Shown: one piece after another, positions 22,241 to 35,289 of the stretch
Layout of the letters: each line of letters opens with the position of its first letter
Numbering within the stretch: the stretch's first letter is position 1
DNA from: Brachionus manjavacas
Lineage: Eukaryota > Rotifera > Eurotatoria > Ploima > Brachionidae
NCBI GenBank assembly: GCA_019054805.1
Contig: JAHQIY010000030.1
Coordinates: 124,001 to 188,000, forward strand
DNA: 64,000 nt
Reading direction: 5' to 3'
Made by a program: the position numbers and the translations under genes
The notes under the pieces: generated by a model
Database searches by the model: none
What the model was told of the DNA's origin: nothing
The model's input: only the letters and a program-made list of their open reading frames with translations

Positions 22241-22539
22241 ATACCACTCTTATACACTCACTCATTAACCACTCTTATATCTGCTTGTTACCGTGAATTA
22301 AAAAATTCACTTAATTTATATTTTAGAATAACTTGTTACAAAATGATTTTTAAATTTTTTATTTCTATTTACAGTTATAACAACCTGTTTAAAATGTAAT
22401 TTTAGTACCTCTATTATAAATCGTTTACATTTTTTTGTTTTAGATAATATACAATTACAAAAATTAACATGGTTAACCCAGCAAAACTCATTAAAAGGGA
22501 TATCTATCCTATTTTTCATTATTTAAATTTTATTAATTT

Positions 22540-23000
22540 TTGAGTTTATTAGAAAAAGGTTTAAAATTTGATAAAAGTGACTAAGAAATAGCCAACTTAT
22601 CGAAAGAAAAAGGCTTGGTTAATTTTTGGGTGGAGTACGATGGGAAAGAAACTTTTGAAATAAGGGAATATGACGACGCAGTTTCAGATGTCCTTAAATT
22701 TAAAAGTCAAGGACTTGACTAAGAAGTTAATTTAAAATTACTTTTTCTTTTTGTAAATTTTTAATTATATTTTGTTAAGAGTGAATCTTTGTATTCAGAA
22801 AACCGACTGTCAAGTACTGTTTGTGATTCCAAAAAAGTATTTTTTATTTACTAATTTTATTTATCTTTAAATTATTTTGTAAAAGATGTCAAATCTGGAT
22901 AAGGAACGAATTAAAGACTGTCTCCTTAAATGCAAAAAGCTGATGGGAAATGAGCTTGGCATTGAGAACACTGATGAAATGAAAGTATATTGCACAAGTA
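22540..23000 (+). pseudogene. Fragment of an unrecognised host-like gene, copy 1 (two exons)
   Basis: Two coding-like pieces: one around 22555-22760 (..EIANL.KEKGLVNF.VEYDGKE.FEIREYDDAVSDV..) and one at 22887-22998 beginning MSNLDKERIKDCLLKCKKL and ending at a GTAAGT donor. The inverted copy at 39060-39490 keeps the first piece open, whereas this one has stops. The family was not recognised. It lies just before the Gypsy LTR. Confidence 0.4.
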
Positions 23001-23124
23001 AGTTTTACATAATCTTGAATGCTTAAAGCAACCATAAAGGTCTTGATAAAAATAGATAAATTTCCATCTTCAACCTAAAATCTAAGAAAATAGGTACTTA
23101 TTAATGGAACTTTGAAGTGTGTTC

Positions 23125-23487
23125 TGTGGTGTCTTGACAAAGACAACACAAAAAGTCACCATCTGACTCAATCAGTTTCTTTTTATTGTGACTGACTAAC
23201 GCGCATACGCAGATTTTGCTGCAACCAAGCAGTTATGTCTGCTATCTCAGTATTTACATTTTTATTCGCATGCGTTAGTCAACCACAATATTAATTCAAA
23301 TTTATATCTGATTCGAACCACATTTTGTACACTTTTCTATTTATACGGAATGAACAATTTTATTTACTTCGGCCTAATCTTTTTATTCTAATTTTAGAAC
23401 GGCCGTTTTCAAACTTTTTAAAATAAAGAATCTCTTAACAATATAAACTTTTATTTGTTAACTGATTTATAAACGTGGAACACCACA
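23125..23487 (+). repeat. Probable 5' LTR of the Gypsy-type fossil
   Basis: The stretch starts TGTGGTG and ends CACCACA, the short inverted ends expected for an LTR. It is followed directly by 'tctggcgacgagg', which resembles the primer-binding region of Mag/CsRN1-type Gypsy elements. No second LTR was found downstream. Confidence 0.55.
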
Positions 23488-26400
23488 TCTGGCGACGAGG
23501 ATAAAAAAAAAAAAGAAAAGAAATTTATGCTGGAAGGAGAGAAAGAGAAAAGAAAAAGCGAAAACAGGGAGCAACAACTCATTCAGCAACAACAATTTCT
23601 CACTTAACAACAAAACGTGCAGCAACAACTGCATACACAACAAATTGAGCAGCAACAACTACTCGCACAACAACAGGTAAATTAAATGGCAGTAGCAATG
23701 CCAATTGAACCTTTCGACTATGGTCGAAACACGGATACACTTGGATTCAGATGGAAGAGATGGCTCGACAAGTTTGAACTCCACATCACAGGCATTGCTC
23801 TCACAAACGAGGATATGATCAAGACCCGCTTCTTAACGAGTATGTGGGACGCGGTCTATGACACAGCAGAATCACTTGGATTGAACTTCAAAGATAAAAC
23901 TCGCAAGGAAATTCATGAGGCTCTCACGAAACATTTCAACCCCGAAAAATCTGAGGTCAACGAAATCCTAAAATTTCGACGCCCGCTGAAGCACAAAGAT
24001 GAACCAGTGAACAGCTACTACTTGCGACTCCGAGATCTCAGCCAACACTGCGGGTTTAGTACCGGACTGGACAGAGAACTAGCTATCCAGTTTCTCTACG
24101 GATGTGGCATGGAGCCTGTGCACCGCAAAGGCGTAGCTCTGACAAAAGCTGAGTTCAAGCTGGACACGATCTTAGACTATGCCAGGGCTTACGAGAAATC
24201 CGAACGCAAAGTTGGTGAGATTGCTCAGCACGGTTCCGAGCTTGCAGCGAAACAAAGTGTCAGCTTTGTGGCGAATAAAGGTTGCAACCAGTCCCGCCCA
24301 AAGCAAGAAACCCGCGAAAGATTCGCCTGGTGCGGCAGAGAACGCCATGCTACTAGAAAAGCCTGCCCAGCGAACGGAAAAATAGCGACAAGTGCGGCAA
24401 GCTGAATCACTCTGCAGCAGTATGCCTAACTGAACAAAGGCCACGAAGCAGCCAACAATCTGCAAACAATGGCCAGACTCAACCCTTTCGAGGCGGAGGA
24501 CAGCGCCATGGCAAAAACTCGAAGCCTACCTTAAGCCAACAGTACTCAAAACACAAAGGTCAAGTAAATGCGGTTGCCAGCAAGCAATCCGACAACGAAC
24601 TGGCTGGCAAGGTCGTGCTTGACGAAGCTGAAGCCGCCTCATACCTCAAATATAAGAAGTTGGTCAACCTGGATATTCTGTGCCATCACCGATGACCCAA
24701 AGGTTCACCGGATCTACGAAGAGAGGGATGAGTGACTTGGAGGAGCTGAATTGCAAGGCAGGAACGTTGTATGGCTCATAGACTCAGGATCGATGATAAA
24801 CATCATCGATGAGCCGACCTACAAACAGCTCAAGCATCAGCTCAAACAGCTCAAAACCGGCTCATCCAGGCAATCGTCAACGCAAGAGCCACCATCAGTC
24901 AGGCTAACGTGCGACTCAAGAGCGATGAACAAGGTCATAAGACGCACAAGATTCCCTTGTCGGACCGTGGAAGACCTATGCACAGAGGTTAAGGGAGCCA
25001 AGCTGTTCAGTAAATTGGATATATCAAAGGCCTTTCACTAGCTTGAGCTAGATGAGGAATCCAGGCACCTCACCACGATCACCACGCATATAGGTCTTTT
25101 CAGATACAAGCGCCTACACATCTCTTCGGCTTCCGAAGTCTTTACAGAAACGATTCGTGTGATGCTCGAGGACTTGCAAGGTCAAATAAACATGACCGAC
25201 GATATCCTGGTCTTTGGGAAAACTAGGGAAGAACATCACACCAACCTGCTGGCAGTTCTGCAGCGACTCGAAGAAAGAGGTCTAACACTCAACAGAGGGA
25301 AATGCCAGTTTTACACGACCGAAGTAGACTTCTACGGTTTGAAGTTCTCCGAAAACGGTATGTCTCCAACAGAGGACCGCTGCCCCGCTTTGAAGGAAGC
25401 GCATCCGCCGGCCCACGCAAATGAGCTGAAAAGCTTCCTCTGCAGTATGCAATTTAGCGCAAGATTCATGCCTAACTGGTGCTCTAAAGCATCTCCGCTG
25501 TGAGAGCTGGCATGAAAAGGCGTCGAGTGGAAGTGGGGTCTGGAAGAGCAGAAGGCTTTTGATGAGGTAAAGGAGCTTGCTAGCAACAAGTGCTTTGCCT
25601 ATTTCAATAAGAATTGGCGTACCGAGCTAGTCACCGATGCAAGCCTAGTCGGGCTCGGAGCTATACTCTATCAGGTAAACCCAAACGATGCACAAGAGAG
25701 AGTCATGGTTATGTGCGCCTCAAGACTGCTCACTGACGTCGAAAGGCGATACAGCCAGTGCGAAAAAGAAGGGCTCGCTGCTATCTGAGCATGTGAGAAG
25801 CTAGCGATATATCTTCTCGGTAACCGATTCACTCTTGTCACTGACAATAGAGGAATCCAGTGCATTCTGGCTAACTCCAAATCTAAACCTCCACCACGCA
25901 TCGAGTGGATAGCTCTGTGTCTCTCTCAATTCAACTTCGACGTCAGGCATGTGAAGGGAGAGTTGAATGCAGCTGACTATTACTCTAGGAAGCCGTCAGG
26001 AGCATGCACAGCCGCAAATCTTGAAGAAATTTCGACCGAGAGACATGTGAACATGGTAGCCAGCTCAGCAGTGCCATCAGCAATGACACTTGATGAAGTC
26101 GCAAGTGCAACTCAATCGGACGATAATATTCAAGTGCTCATCAACCTGGTAAGCAAGGGAGGCAGCAGCCACGATCTGATTGAAAGGCTAAGCGAGTATA
26201 AAGCGGTTTTCGATGAACAAAGTGTGTAACTGAGCGCGGCATCTTACTCAAAGGGCAACGAATAGTCATTCCAAACTCTCTGCGAGATCGTGTAGTCGAG
26301 ATAGCCCACATTGCTCACCAAGAAATAGTGAAAACGAAGGCCCTTATACGGTCGCGCGTTTGGTTCCCAGGCATCGAGAAGCGAGTCGAGGAGCGGGTCA

Positions 26401-27345
26401 AATCATGTCGTGAATGCCAAGCGAACGTCGGCAAGCCAAGCTTTGAGCCACTTAGACCATCAAAGATGCCAGCTGGCCGTGGCAAGAGGTCAGCGGCGAT
26501 TTCTACGGCCCAATGTCAACTGGCAAGTACTGGTTCGTCAACCATTGTGACTACTCTCGTTGGATAAGCGTGAAGGCGATTACCACTGTCTTATTTCAAG
26601 CTGAATGGAACCACCTAACCAATCTCTTCAGCACCTTGGAAGCACCGCTGATCTATAAGACAGATAACGGATCTCCCTTCCAGTCACACGATTTCGCCAA
26701 CTTCGCAAAGCAGTGGGGTTTTACTCATCGCAAAATCGCACCCGAATGGCCAAGAGCAAACGCTGAGGCAGAAGCTACGATGAAAAAGCTTGGTAAAGTC
26801 GTGAGGACAGCAGAACTGTCCGGCATGAGCCGAACAGTGGCGCTGCAGCTATTCCTACGCCAATACAGAGAAACGCCACACGCTCCCACCAAGGTAGCTC
26901 CAGCCATGCTTCTAATGGGATTCAGCCGCTCATCAGGCATCCCACAACATGAAACACCTACAGTAGACATGCAACGATTAGCCCGACTTCACGAGTTTGC
27001 GAGAGAAAATGACGCTAAAGCCAAGCAGAAGATGATGGAGGACTACAATCATCGCATGAGAGTAGAGCAGAGAGGTTAAGCAGTAGGCTGGAGAGTGCTG
27101 CTGAAGAAAACTGACTCGCTTTGGGATCCAGATCCGTGCACCATCACCGAAATAAAAGGAAGTATGATCATAGCGACCCGTTTGTACCCGAGTCCTTATG
27201 CTTTGACGCGAAATTCGTCATTTTTTAAGCCCTATTACGAATATGAGCAGGATTTGCAACTAAATTTGACACAAAAAGCGCTGCCAAATGCGGAACCAAA
27301 CGCCCCATCAAACGCATGGTCAAGAGTGACATGCGTTTGATGGGG
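23488..27345 (+). mobile_element. Gypsy-type LTR retroelement fossil (gag, protease, RT, RNase H, integrase)
   Basis: In order: a glutamine-rich leader (about 23530-23680), a gag capsid region (23686-24240), a protease (WLIDSGS, about 24765), reverse transcriptase (FSKLDISKAFH, MTDDILVFG, about 24900-25500), RNase H (ELVTDAS..GLGAILYQ, about 25620-25960) and integrase with zinc-binding and catalytic parts (CRECQANVGKPSF to YKTDNGSPFQSHDF, about 26300-26960), then a C-terminal tail to about 27340. The order PR-RT-RH-IN is that of the Gypsy superfamily; the gag and integrase resemble Mag/CsRN1-like elements. It is broken, with at least half a dozen breaks and some internal loss. No 3' LTR is seen. 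GC-rich relative to the surroundings. Confidence 0.85.
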
Positions 27346-27347
27346 CG
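27301..27347. repeat. Perfect 18-base inverted repeat at the end of the Gypsy fossil
   Basis: CGCCCCATCAAACGCATG is followed, after an 11-base loop, by its exact reverse complement. A weaker outer pairing (ttgcaactaaatttg / caaatttag) extends the structure. It sits where retroelement similarity stops and AT-rich DNA resumes, so it may mark the break point. Confidence 0.8.
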
Positions 27348-27349
27348 CA

Positions 27350-28076
27350 GGAATTAAGTTGCAAATTTAGTTACAAGAAAATCAGAAAATTATTGACAAA
27401 TTTAATGAAAATAATGAACTGAAGCTAAAGAACATACTTTATTCACCTAGAATTTTTGAAATAATTAAAAGAAGCTACATTTGGCGTCTTTATCTATCGA
27501 GAATTCAACGAAAAGCCTTTCAAAATGATATATATTCTAAAGGTCTTAACTATTTTCAAAACGGAAACGATTTTCTACAAGATGAGGATTGAAACAACGT
27601 GAAATTAGTTATACGTCTCTAAAAAAACTCAAAAGTCAATTCAGACACCGATTTTAGCAAAATAATGATCTTCGTATTGATTCTGACGCTACAAAACTAG
27701 TATTTGATCTTATGGTACCAAAAACATCAGACTTTTAAAAACTAATTCCAATCGCCGATTTTTTATCAAGTTCAAATGAAACCATAACAATTTATTTTTT
27801 TTAAAAAAGGTTATTGAAAGATTTAATAAATATTCTTTTTTTCGATACTCCAAATTTTTTATCACAGACTTTTCATGGGCTAACAGTTATGCATCCATGA
27901 GAGCTTTAAATAATCTAGAAATCGTGGATTATTTAGTCCTTGCATACGAACTCATAGTCAAAAAAATCATGTGGGCCTCTTTAAAAATTAAAACATGTGT
28001 CTATATTTGTTCGACTCATTTGTTAAAAAATGTAATTGATGAAACCGATAAAATAATGAGTTTTGGAAGTTTATAA
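27350..28076 (+). pseudogene. Decayed DDE transposase-like gene (TDFSWA / CSTHLLKN family)
   Basis: Pieces in the plus frames give ENNELKLKNILYSPRIFEI (about 27410-27465), DSDATKLVFDLM, LIPIADFLSSSNET (about 27740-27780), FFITDFSWANSYASMRALN (about 27855-27910) and TCVYICSTHLLKNVIDETD (about 27990-28050). This order matches a widespread invertebrate transposon-associated protein in which the Asp of 'DFSWA' and the 'CSTH.LKN' block form the catalytic core. Stops and frame changes interrupt it, so it is a relic. The superfamily name is uncertain. Confidence 0.45.
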
Positions 28077-30409
28077 TAAAATTGTCATATAAAAAAAAAC
28101 TTTTATTTGTAGCCTTAGCTTACTTCAGAATAGCACATCAATCGAGGAACTTTTGCAAATTTTAGAGTTTATTAATATTATTTTCATGACAAAATTCGAA
28201 ATCCACATTTAGCCGAAAAAATCCAAAAATTAGAATTTTACATAGAATTATATATTAAATGAAAGGTCTTAAACTCATCTTTCGGCAAAATTATTTTATT
28301 TTTTAAATTTCCTAATATAAATGTCAATTTTTCCAGAATGAAAATACCTTTTTTTTTCAAAATAAACTTTACATTTGAATTTGCAACGAATATTTCCAGC
28401 TAAAAAATAAATAAGGCAGTTTTTTTTCTTACATTAACTGTTCTAATCATTTTTATATCCTTTTTTTTCTTTTTCGAAATGCTCTGAAATTAGATTATAA
28501 ATCAAATATAAATTCAGATATCTGGAGGGAGAAAAGTTTCTTCTTTCAAAAATATTTTTAGATTCAAAATTTTAAAAGTATGGTTTTCATAATTAACCTA
28601 ATCAATTATTTTGTTTATTAATTTTTAACTTTACTTATGCCTTCTTCATTAAAAAAATTCAGTGTGACCTCGATTTTGAAAAACGTGTGGGGAAACATAA
28701 AAAATTTCACAAAATTAAATTATGATTTTGTATTATGATTTTGTGCGTCACGCAGATTTTTTCACAAAATTAGGATTTCACAATTAATGTGTAAAAAAAT
28801 CGAGGTCAGGTCAACGTCGTGTTTTTAATTTAAATTCAGATAGTTTAATTTTTTTAATTTGTAAGATAATTGGTTAAGCTTTCATTTGATTATTTTTTCT
28901 GTTACTAAAAAATTATTCATTGTTGGTGAATTTTTATCTTATGGATCTTTAATTTTGTCTGTCAGTCCGTTCAATTAAGACAGAACTTGACAAATCAACC
29001 GGTTGTAAATTAGTGTTTTTATTAAATTTTTAGTATAAAATGATCAAAATAATAATCATTATCTAACCACATAGTGTAATTGCTTCCTAATTATTTCTTC
29101 TTTATCCTGATCAGTATAATATTTTCAAATTGGTTTTAAATATAAACCTTTTACAGTCAAAATCTTGCATATTGTCTCATTTGAAAAATTGATAATTGTT
29201 TACTAATTCTTAACATTAAAGGGCAGGCTTAATGTCTATAAGAAATTTAAGGATTTCATACTCAAGTTATCTCAATTTATAATTTTAATTTTTTTTCATC
29301 ATGAGTCATTTAACCCTTTTTTTAATTAATATTTTTTTATCTAAATTTTTCTTATGAAATTTTTTAATTTCTTTATATATTTTTAAAGATAATGAAATAT
29401 TGTAAATTCTAGTCTGCAACAAAGAATCTTCATGAAATGTTGAAGTGTTGAAGTTGAGAATATAAAATATCCTAAAAGAAAGAAATTTTTTATGATTTCT
29501 GCACAATTAAAAGTGATCGAAAAAGTTATTTTTTGAGAGCTTTAAGTAAACACACGAATCTGGTTTACTGTAGCATTTTTTTGGTTAAGTAATGAAAATG
29601 AAAAAGACCAAAAGTTCCATATGTAAAAGAAACATTTCTCAATAAATATAATTAATAGTGTTTTTTTTATAGACTAACCGATTTTAAATTTTTTTTAATT
29701 TTATTTTTTTTTATACTTATTATGAAATTATTTAAATTTTCTATGTCTTTTCTAACCCTTGGCTAAAATGAAGGACGCTGATCCATTCTGAGTAGCCGGA
29801 GAGTTTTCCTCAAACTAATAATAATAAAAATAATAATAAGAATTTATTTATTGATAAAAAAATAGTGTTAATAACAGAAATGAAATATCAACCGTTTTCG
29901 TTATTTTTAGATAATTGGTTATTTTATAAAATTTTAGCTGAGGTGACCTTCTAAGATGACGATTTTCATTTTATTTCCTTTAAACACGGAAGAAATTTTG
30001 TAGAAAAATAATATAAAAGTCAAATACTTAACTTGTAAATGTGGTCTTTATGCCAAGAATTAATTATTAATAATGTAAAATACGTGCGTGGTCAAGAGAA
30101 TTTTTTAAATAAAGTTAAGTGTTGCTTTAATTCAATAATAAACTTCTTGTTATATACTTCCTTCACTGTAGGAAAAGAATCTCAAATGATATAAGACAAT
30201 TATTTCGAAAATATTAGAGAATTGGTAATTGTCAAAAGGCGTTTGTCAACACGGGATATAACTTATTTATTTTCAGTGCAGCCTGTATGCCTATATTCAT
30301 TTAGGCAAGAAAAGACTTGATTTTTGAATTTTGATTCATTATTTAGACTTTTAGCTGTGACTTCGAATATTTAAGATTAAACAAATATCATAAAAACGTC
30401 AAAACTATT

Positions 30410-30615
30410 TTTTTCATCTTTATTTTAGATTGTATTTTTCAAGAAAAATCTTTTTTTAGCATGAAATTATAATTTATTGGAAAATTTTGATTTTTTGCCA
30501 AAAATTACTTTAAAAACTACTTTTTTCATCTTTATTTTAGATTTTATTTTTATAAGAAAAATCTTTTTTTAGCATTAAATTATAATTTATTGGAAAAATT
30601 TGATATTTTGCCAAA
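30410..30615 (+). repeat. Direct repeat of about 95 bases (30410-30505 and 30520-30615)
   Basis: Both copies read 'tttttcatctttattttaga' followed by 'agaaaaatctttttttagca' and 'ataatttattggaaaa'. They are slightly diverged. Non-coding. Confidence 0.75.
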
Positions 30616-30754
30616 TATTAAAATAAAAACTATTTTTTTTTAATTTATTTTTTTATATTTCAAGCATAAAATTAGATATTTTTTCATTTTTCAATGATTT
30701 ATTATAGAAAATCTCCTTCTCATATGTTTTAAATTTATTAAACTAGCCAACTGG

Positions 30755-30802
30755 TCGTTGAATTCCGGCCGTAGGCCGGCCGTCCAAAGTTGGCCGCCGC
30801 CT
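30755..30802. repeat. GC-rich palindromic patch
   Basis: 'ggccgtaggccggccgtcc' stands out in very AT-rich DNA and is partly self-complementary (GGCCGTAGGCCGGCC). A similar GC-rich island occurs at 4500-4590 in the core of the foldback satellite. Confidence 0.45.
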
Positions 30803-31450
30803 ATGAATACAAAAGTCATATTCTCAAATTTAAATTTTTGTTTGAATATGAATTATTTAAAAAAAAGTTGTTTCTAAGATTTAGGATTCATGCTCCTTTC
30901 TTTCAAAAGAAGAATTTTTTTAGGCTTTTCAAAAAAAATTTTCTTTTTAAATTTATTAAAATATTGAAAATTAAAAGGCTATTTAAATAAATAAAAGAAA
31001 TCCATTTTAATAATCATTCAAACAAACATATAAATAAATTCCAGATAAGTTTTCTTTGGCCTTTTTTAAAATTAGTGAATAATCTTACAAAAATTTTCTT
31101 TAAATTAAAAGTATGATTATTTACTTTTCACACTTGTTGCTATTTTTATCGAAAATCAGATTGTAAGTGGTTCTCTCATTCATAGAAAAATTAAGTAAAA
31201 AAGATTAAAAAAATTGTGCCTTAAATATTGTCATTTTGAACTATTGAACAAAAATCAAAAAAAAAACTTAAAATTGAAAAAAAAATTATTATCTTAGTCA
31301 AAAACTTATTATGAAAAATGAATTATCTTATACAAAGTTTGTTTCACCAAAATTATTGGAGTTACTCGGCAACCCAATATTGGCATGTCGAATTTTGGAA
31401 AAAAGAACTAAAACATAAATCTTAAAAAAAATAGCTTTTTAACTGTGAGT

Positions 31451-31639
31451 TTAAAATTGTTCTGCAAAATGTAATAGCTGGTAAAAAACTGTTTTGCACA
31501 CAAATTAAGTCTCTGCAGAAACTCTGCAAGTCTGCAAAGCACCAAATGTAATAGAAAATCATTAAAATTAAATTGCACATGTATTGCAGAGACTTAATTT
31601 GGATTTAAAAAGTTGATATCAGCTGCAGAACAATTTTAA
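31451..31639. mobile_element. MITE with TTAA ends
   Basis: TTAAAATTGTTCTGCA at 31451-31466 is the exact inverse of TGCAGAACAATTTTAA at 31624-31639. A second inverted pair (aattaagtctctgca / tgcagagacttaatt) lies inside at about 31504 and 31577. The TTAA at each end fits a TTAA target-site duplication, as produced by piggyBac-type transposases. At 189 bases it is non-autonomous. Confidence 0.75.
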
Positions 31640-32949
31640 GACCCAAAGTAAAAAAGTGGCTTCTTTTTACGATTTTTGTTTCTGTTCTTTGGTACAAAAT
31701 ACCCTAATACCCTAATTTTTATTTTAAAATTATAAAAAATAAAAATGCAGATTGGTTGCAATGGGGAAATCTTGAGTGAAACAAGATTTTTATTTTTTTT
31801 AACCTTATTCACTGCTTTTGGATCATAACTCCTGTTCATCATATTTCTTGCTATCTTTTTCAGCGCAGACTTCAATTAAATAGAAAGTTTATCACCTTTG
31901 TCCCAATTATTATCCGGTTGAAACCGGTCACTTATTTTTCATAAAAAAAGCGGTTTATAAGCGTCCAGCATTACATTAACATTATTTAGAAAAGTAATTC
32001 CTATTGGAATAAGTTGCCAGAAAAATGTGGTAAAAACAAGTCTTCATGCTGGTTAATGGTGGTTATGTACTCAGACACTCTACATGTAAGATATCGTACT
32101 AAGAACCACTACTTTTACTATTTAAAAAAAAGATTAAGCTACCAAGGAAATTAAAAATAAGAAAACATGTAAAGTGCAAATGGTTAATTTTCGAATAAAT
32201 ATATATAGAATATCCAACTTCATTGTGTATTTCCTACCAAACGATTTTTTCTTTTTTTTATTGAACTATCAAATATTTAAACATACCTAACCTCTAGGCA
32301 TTTCAATATATCGTTATTTCTTTATATCTTTTACTTAGAATTATTAATCTGTTTTCTTTTTATTTATTCATTTTTTATTTAATCTTATTTTTGTTAATAT
32401 TAAAAGACTGAAAAACTTGTTTTTTTTAAATTTTGACTTTGAGTTAGTGCTATGATGACATTCAAGATAATATTTGTAGTTTAAAAAAAACTATTTACGC
32501 TCTGTTTTGCATCTTTTATAAATTAAGTATTTGTTAATATGCATCAAGCGAATTTCAATTATCACAAAGTCAAAATTTTTTAAGAAAATTCAAATTAAAA
32601 AAAAAACGAAAAAAAATTATTGAATTCAATTGTTTATTTTTATATCAGTATCGAGAATTAGGCATTATATTTAATAAATATCTTATTCTATCTAATTTCA
32701 TAGTCTAAAAGTTTTTCATACTAATTTGAGATTTGATCACCTAATTCTATTATGGTTCACCTTTTCGTGAAAGTGAATTTAAATCTAAAGAATTATTTAT
32801 CTTTCTTTTCATTTTATTTTATCATACTCAACTTGATTTTTAATTTTTTTGTTTCGTGTATTTTATTTTGAAGCTTGATAAAGATACAGATAAACAAATA
32901 AATAAATAATTTAAAATTTAAAAAAAGAATTTTCAATATTTTTCTCAAA

Positions 32950-33630
32950 TTAAAAAATGCTAATGTTTGACCTAGACTTTATTCAAAGCACATTAACAAA
33001 AAAATCTGCTGGATTCTAGGTCAAAAATATACATTATTTTATTTTAAGAAAAAATAGGAATAAATAAAAATTTTGATCGAAAAAGAAAAGTAAAAAAACG
33101 AGATTCTGTGTGAGAAATATTTTTATTTAGAAAATTTACTATTCGAATAGAATAACGATATTATTTGATAAAGAATCGAAAACCTTAAAAATATAGAAAA
33201 ATTGTGAGAAATGATTCACTCAATTCACTTTTTCGTTTTCTTTTCTGAAAAAAAATCGTAAATCTATAGTGAAAAGAAATTTTTCAGAAATAAAGATTTA
33301 AAATAGAAACTCGATATTTATACATTTTTTTTATCATTCTTTTTTTCTTTTCAAACTTCTTCCAAAAAAAATGCAAATGTTTGACCTAGACTTTATTCAA
33401 AGCACATTAACAAAAAAATCTGCTGGATTCTAGGTCAAAAATATACATTATTTTATTTTTAGAAAAAATAGGAATAAATAAAAATTTTGATCGAAAAAGA
33501 AAAGTAAAATAACGAGATTCTGTGTTAGAAATATTTTTTATCTAGAAAATTTACTTTTTGAAAAGAATTACGATATTATTTGGTAAAGAATCGAAAACCT
33601 TAATAATATAGAAAAATTGAGATTAATTGC
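32950..33630 (+). repeat. Tandem-like direct repeat of about 260 bases upstream of the MULE
   Basis: About 32955-33210 and 33371-33630 share long identical stretches ('tgtttgacctagactttatt', 'tctgctggattctaggtc', 'gagattctgtgt'). They are separated by about 160 bases. Within each unit 'gacctaga' and 'tctaggtc' are inversely related. Possibly part of the terminal region of the adjacent MULE. Confidence 0.8.
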
Positions 33631-33659
33631 ATTTTCATTTTCGGTTGATAATACAATGG

Positions 33660-35122
33660 GTTTTATAATATAATCTCAAAAAGATGCTCCTCAATTGTAT
33701 TGTGATGGACATTTTTTCCGAGACAATACAAATAAGAATGTCAAGGGTAAAGGAAATGTAAATTGGTGGTGCGTTAAAACTAATTGCAATGTTACTTGTC
33801 AAACAGCTAGTGATAATATTGGACGGACATTTGAAATTTTAAAGATAATAGGTGAACAAATAGAAGCACCGGACGCAGCTAAATTAAAGAAACTTGAAAA
33901 TCGCCGACAGCTCAAAGAGATGGCTAAGAACACAGATGAAGCTCCGAGGAAGATTATAACCAAAGCTAAAAGCAAGACAGTGGTAAATGATGAACTAATC
34001 GCCAATCAAGGTTCATATGAGGCGGACACTCAAGTTATTAATAGAATGAAAAAAATTAAACCAAAGTATCCACCAGAACCTAAAGATTTATCAGATATTA
34101 ATATGCCTGAGTTTTTAAATTCAACACTGACTAATTCTAATACAAATTTTTTAATTTCAGATTCGGGTAATATGGACAAAGATCGTATTTTTATATTTGG
34201 AAACGTTGATCAATTAAAATTATTTGAAGACGCACATCTTTTTTGTGATGGTACATTTAACATAGCTCCAAAATTATTTCAACAAGTTTATTCTATACAT
34301 TTGCTATATAATGGTCGTTGTATACCAATTGTTTATGCTACATTACCACGTAGAACACAAATAATTTATGAGAAATTTCTAGGTAAAGTTTCGGAATATT
34401 TGTAAAATTCACCAAAATCAATAAGTAGTGACTTTGAAAAAGCATTTATTGATGCTTGTAATACTATATTTCGAAAAGCAGCAGTACATGGTTGTTTCTT
34501 TCATTTGAAACAGAGTTTTTGGAGAAAAATTCAGGAATTAGGTCTTAAGAAGAGCTACAATTCTGATGATAACATTAGAAAGCTTTTAAAACTTCCTCAA
34601 ATTCTTGCTTTTACACCAAAATTTGATGCAGTTGAGCACTTTAATCGGCTAAAAAATCAATTTAGTTCTACTGATTCTCAAATATTGGAATTTTATAATT
34701 ATTTAGAGGATTATAATTATTAATTACATAGGCAAAACTGAGATGGTAAAAACAAGTACTCGTAGAAAGCAAAACTTATTGAAGTTACAAGTGAGCCATT
34801 GTTTAGTATAGACTTATGGAATGTTTATGATCGTGTGAACGAATGTATACCTAGGACTAATAATTTTGTAGAGGCTTGGCACAATGCATTCAGCAAAATG
34901 ATAAGATTGCATCCAATTTTTTACGAATTGGTTGACTGGTTTAGGAAAGAAGAAAAGACTTCTCATGCAAAAATTGTTCTTGCTACATCAGGTTTTAAAA
35001 CAAATAGAAAGTCAAAATACATTAAATTGGATGATCGTATTAAAGAAATTGTATCTCAATATGATGAGTCAAAGTTCGATGAATTTTATGAAAACTTATC
35101 TTTAGTATTAAAATATGATTAA
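33660..35122 (+). mobile_element. MULE transposase with FLYWCH zinc finger, broken
   Basis: The frame opens with a FLYWCH-type finger (LYCDGHFFRD..NVNWWCVKTNC..CQT, about 33690-33800), then a linker rich in Lys. The MULE DDE domain follows: first Asp in LFCDGTFNIAP (about 34235), second Asp in SSDFEKAF (about 34425) with CFFHLKQSFW, and the Glu in PRTNNFVEAWHN (about 34850-34885). This is the full catalytic set in the right order. Stops at 34403-34405, about 34721-34723 and in the short stretch after it split the frame into three parts, so this copy is inactive. The family is related to, but clearly distinct from, the MULE at 48-49 kb. Terminal inverted repeats were not identified. Confidence 0.75.
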
Positions 35123-35289
35123 TTAACTTTTACCTTTTTTTTTAACACCTAGCTTTTTTGAACAAAAATTTTTCAACAAAAAGAGATTTTGAATCGTTTA
35201 TTATATTTTAAGCTATTATGAAATAAACAATTAATCAATTAAGCTATTTTAATTAATTTATTTTGATTGATTCTATTTCGATATAGAGC

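Larger units (their letters stand above)
28077..33650. other. Long AT-rich region without a supported gene
   Basis: Short open frames (for example 29306-29506, 30790-30990, 31636-31875) show only low-complexity Phe/Lys/Asn content and no domain, and are not called. The region does hold several repeats and a MITE, listed separately. Confidence 0.6.

Noticed and set aside
24172-26970. Minus-strand open frames over the Gypsy fossil
   Set aside because: Antisense shadows of gag, RT and integrase.
29306-30990. Short open frames rich in Phe/Lys/Asn
   Set aside because: Expected by chance in very AT-rich DNA; no motif or splice context.
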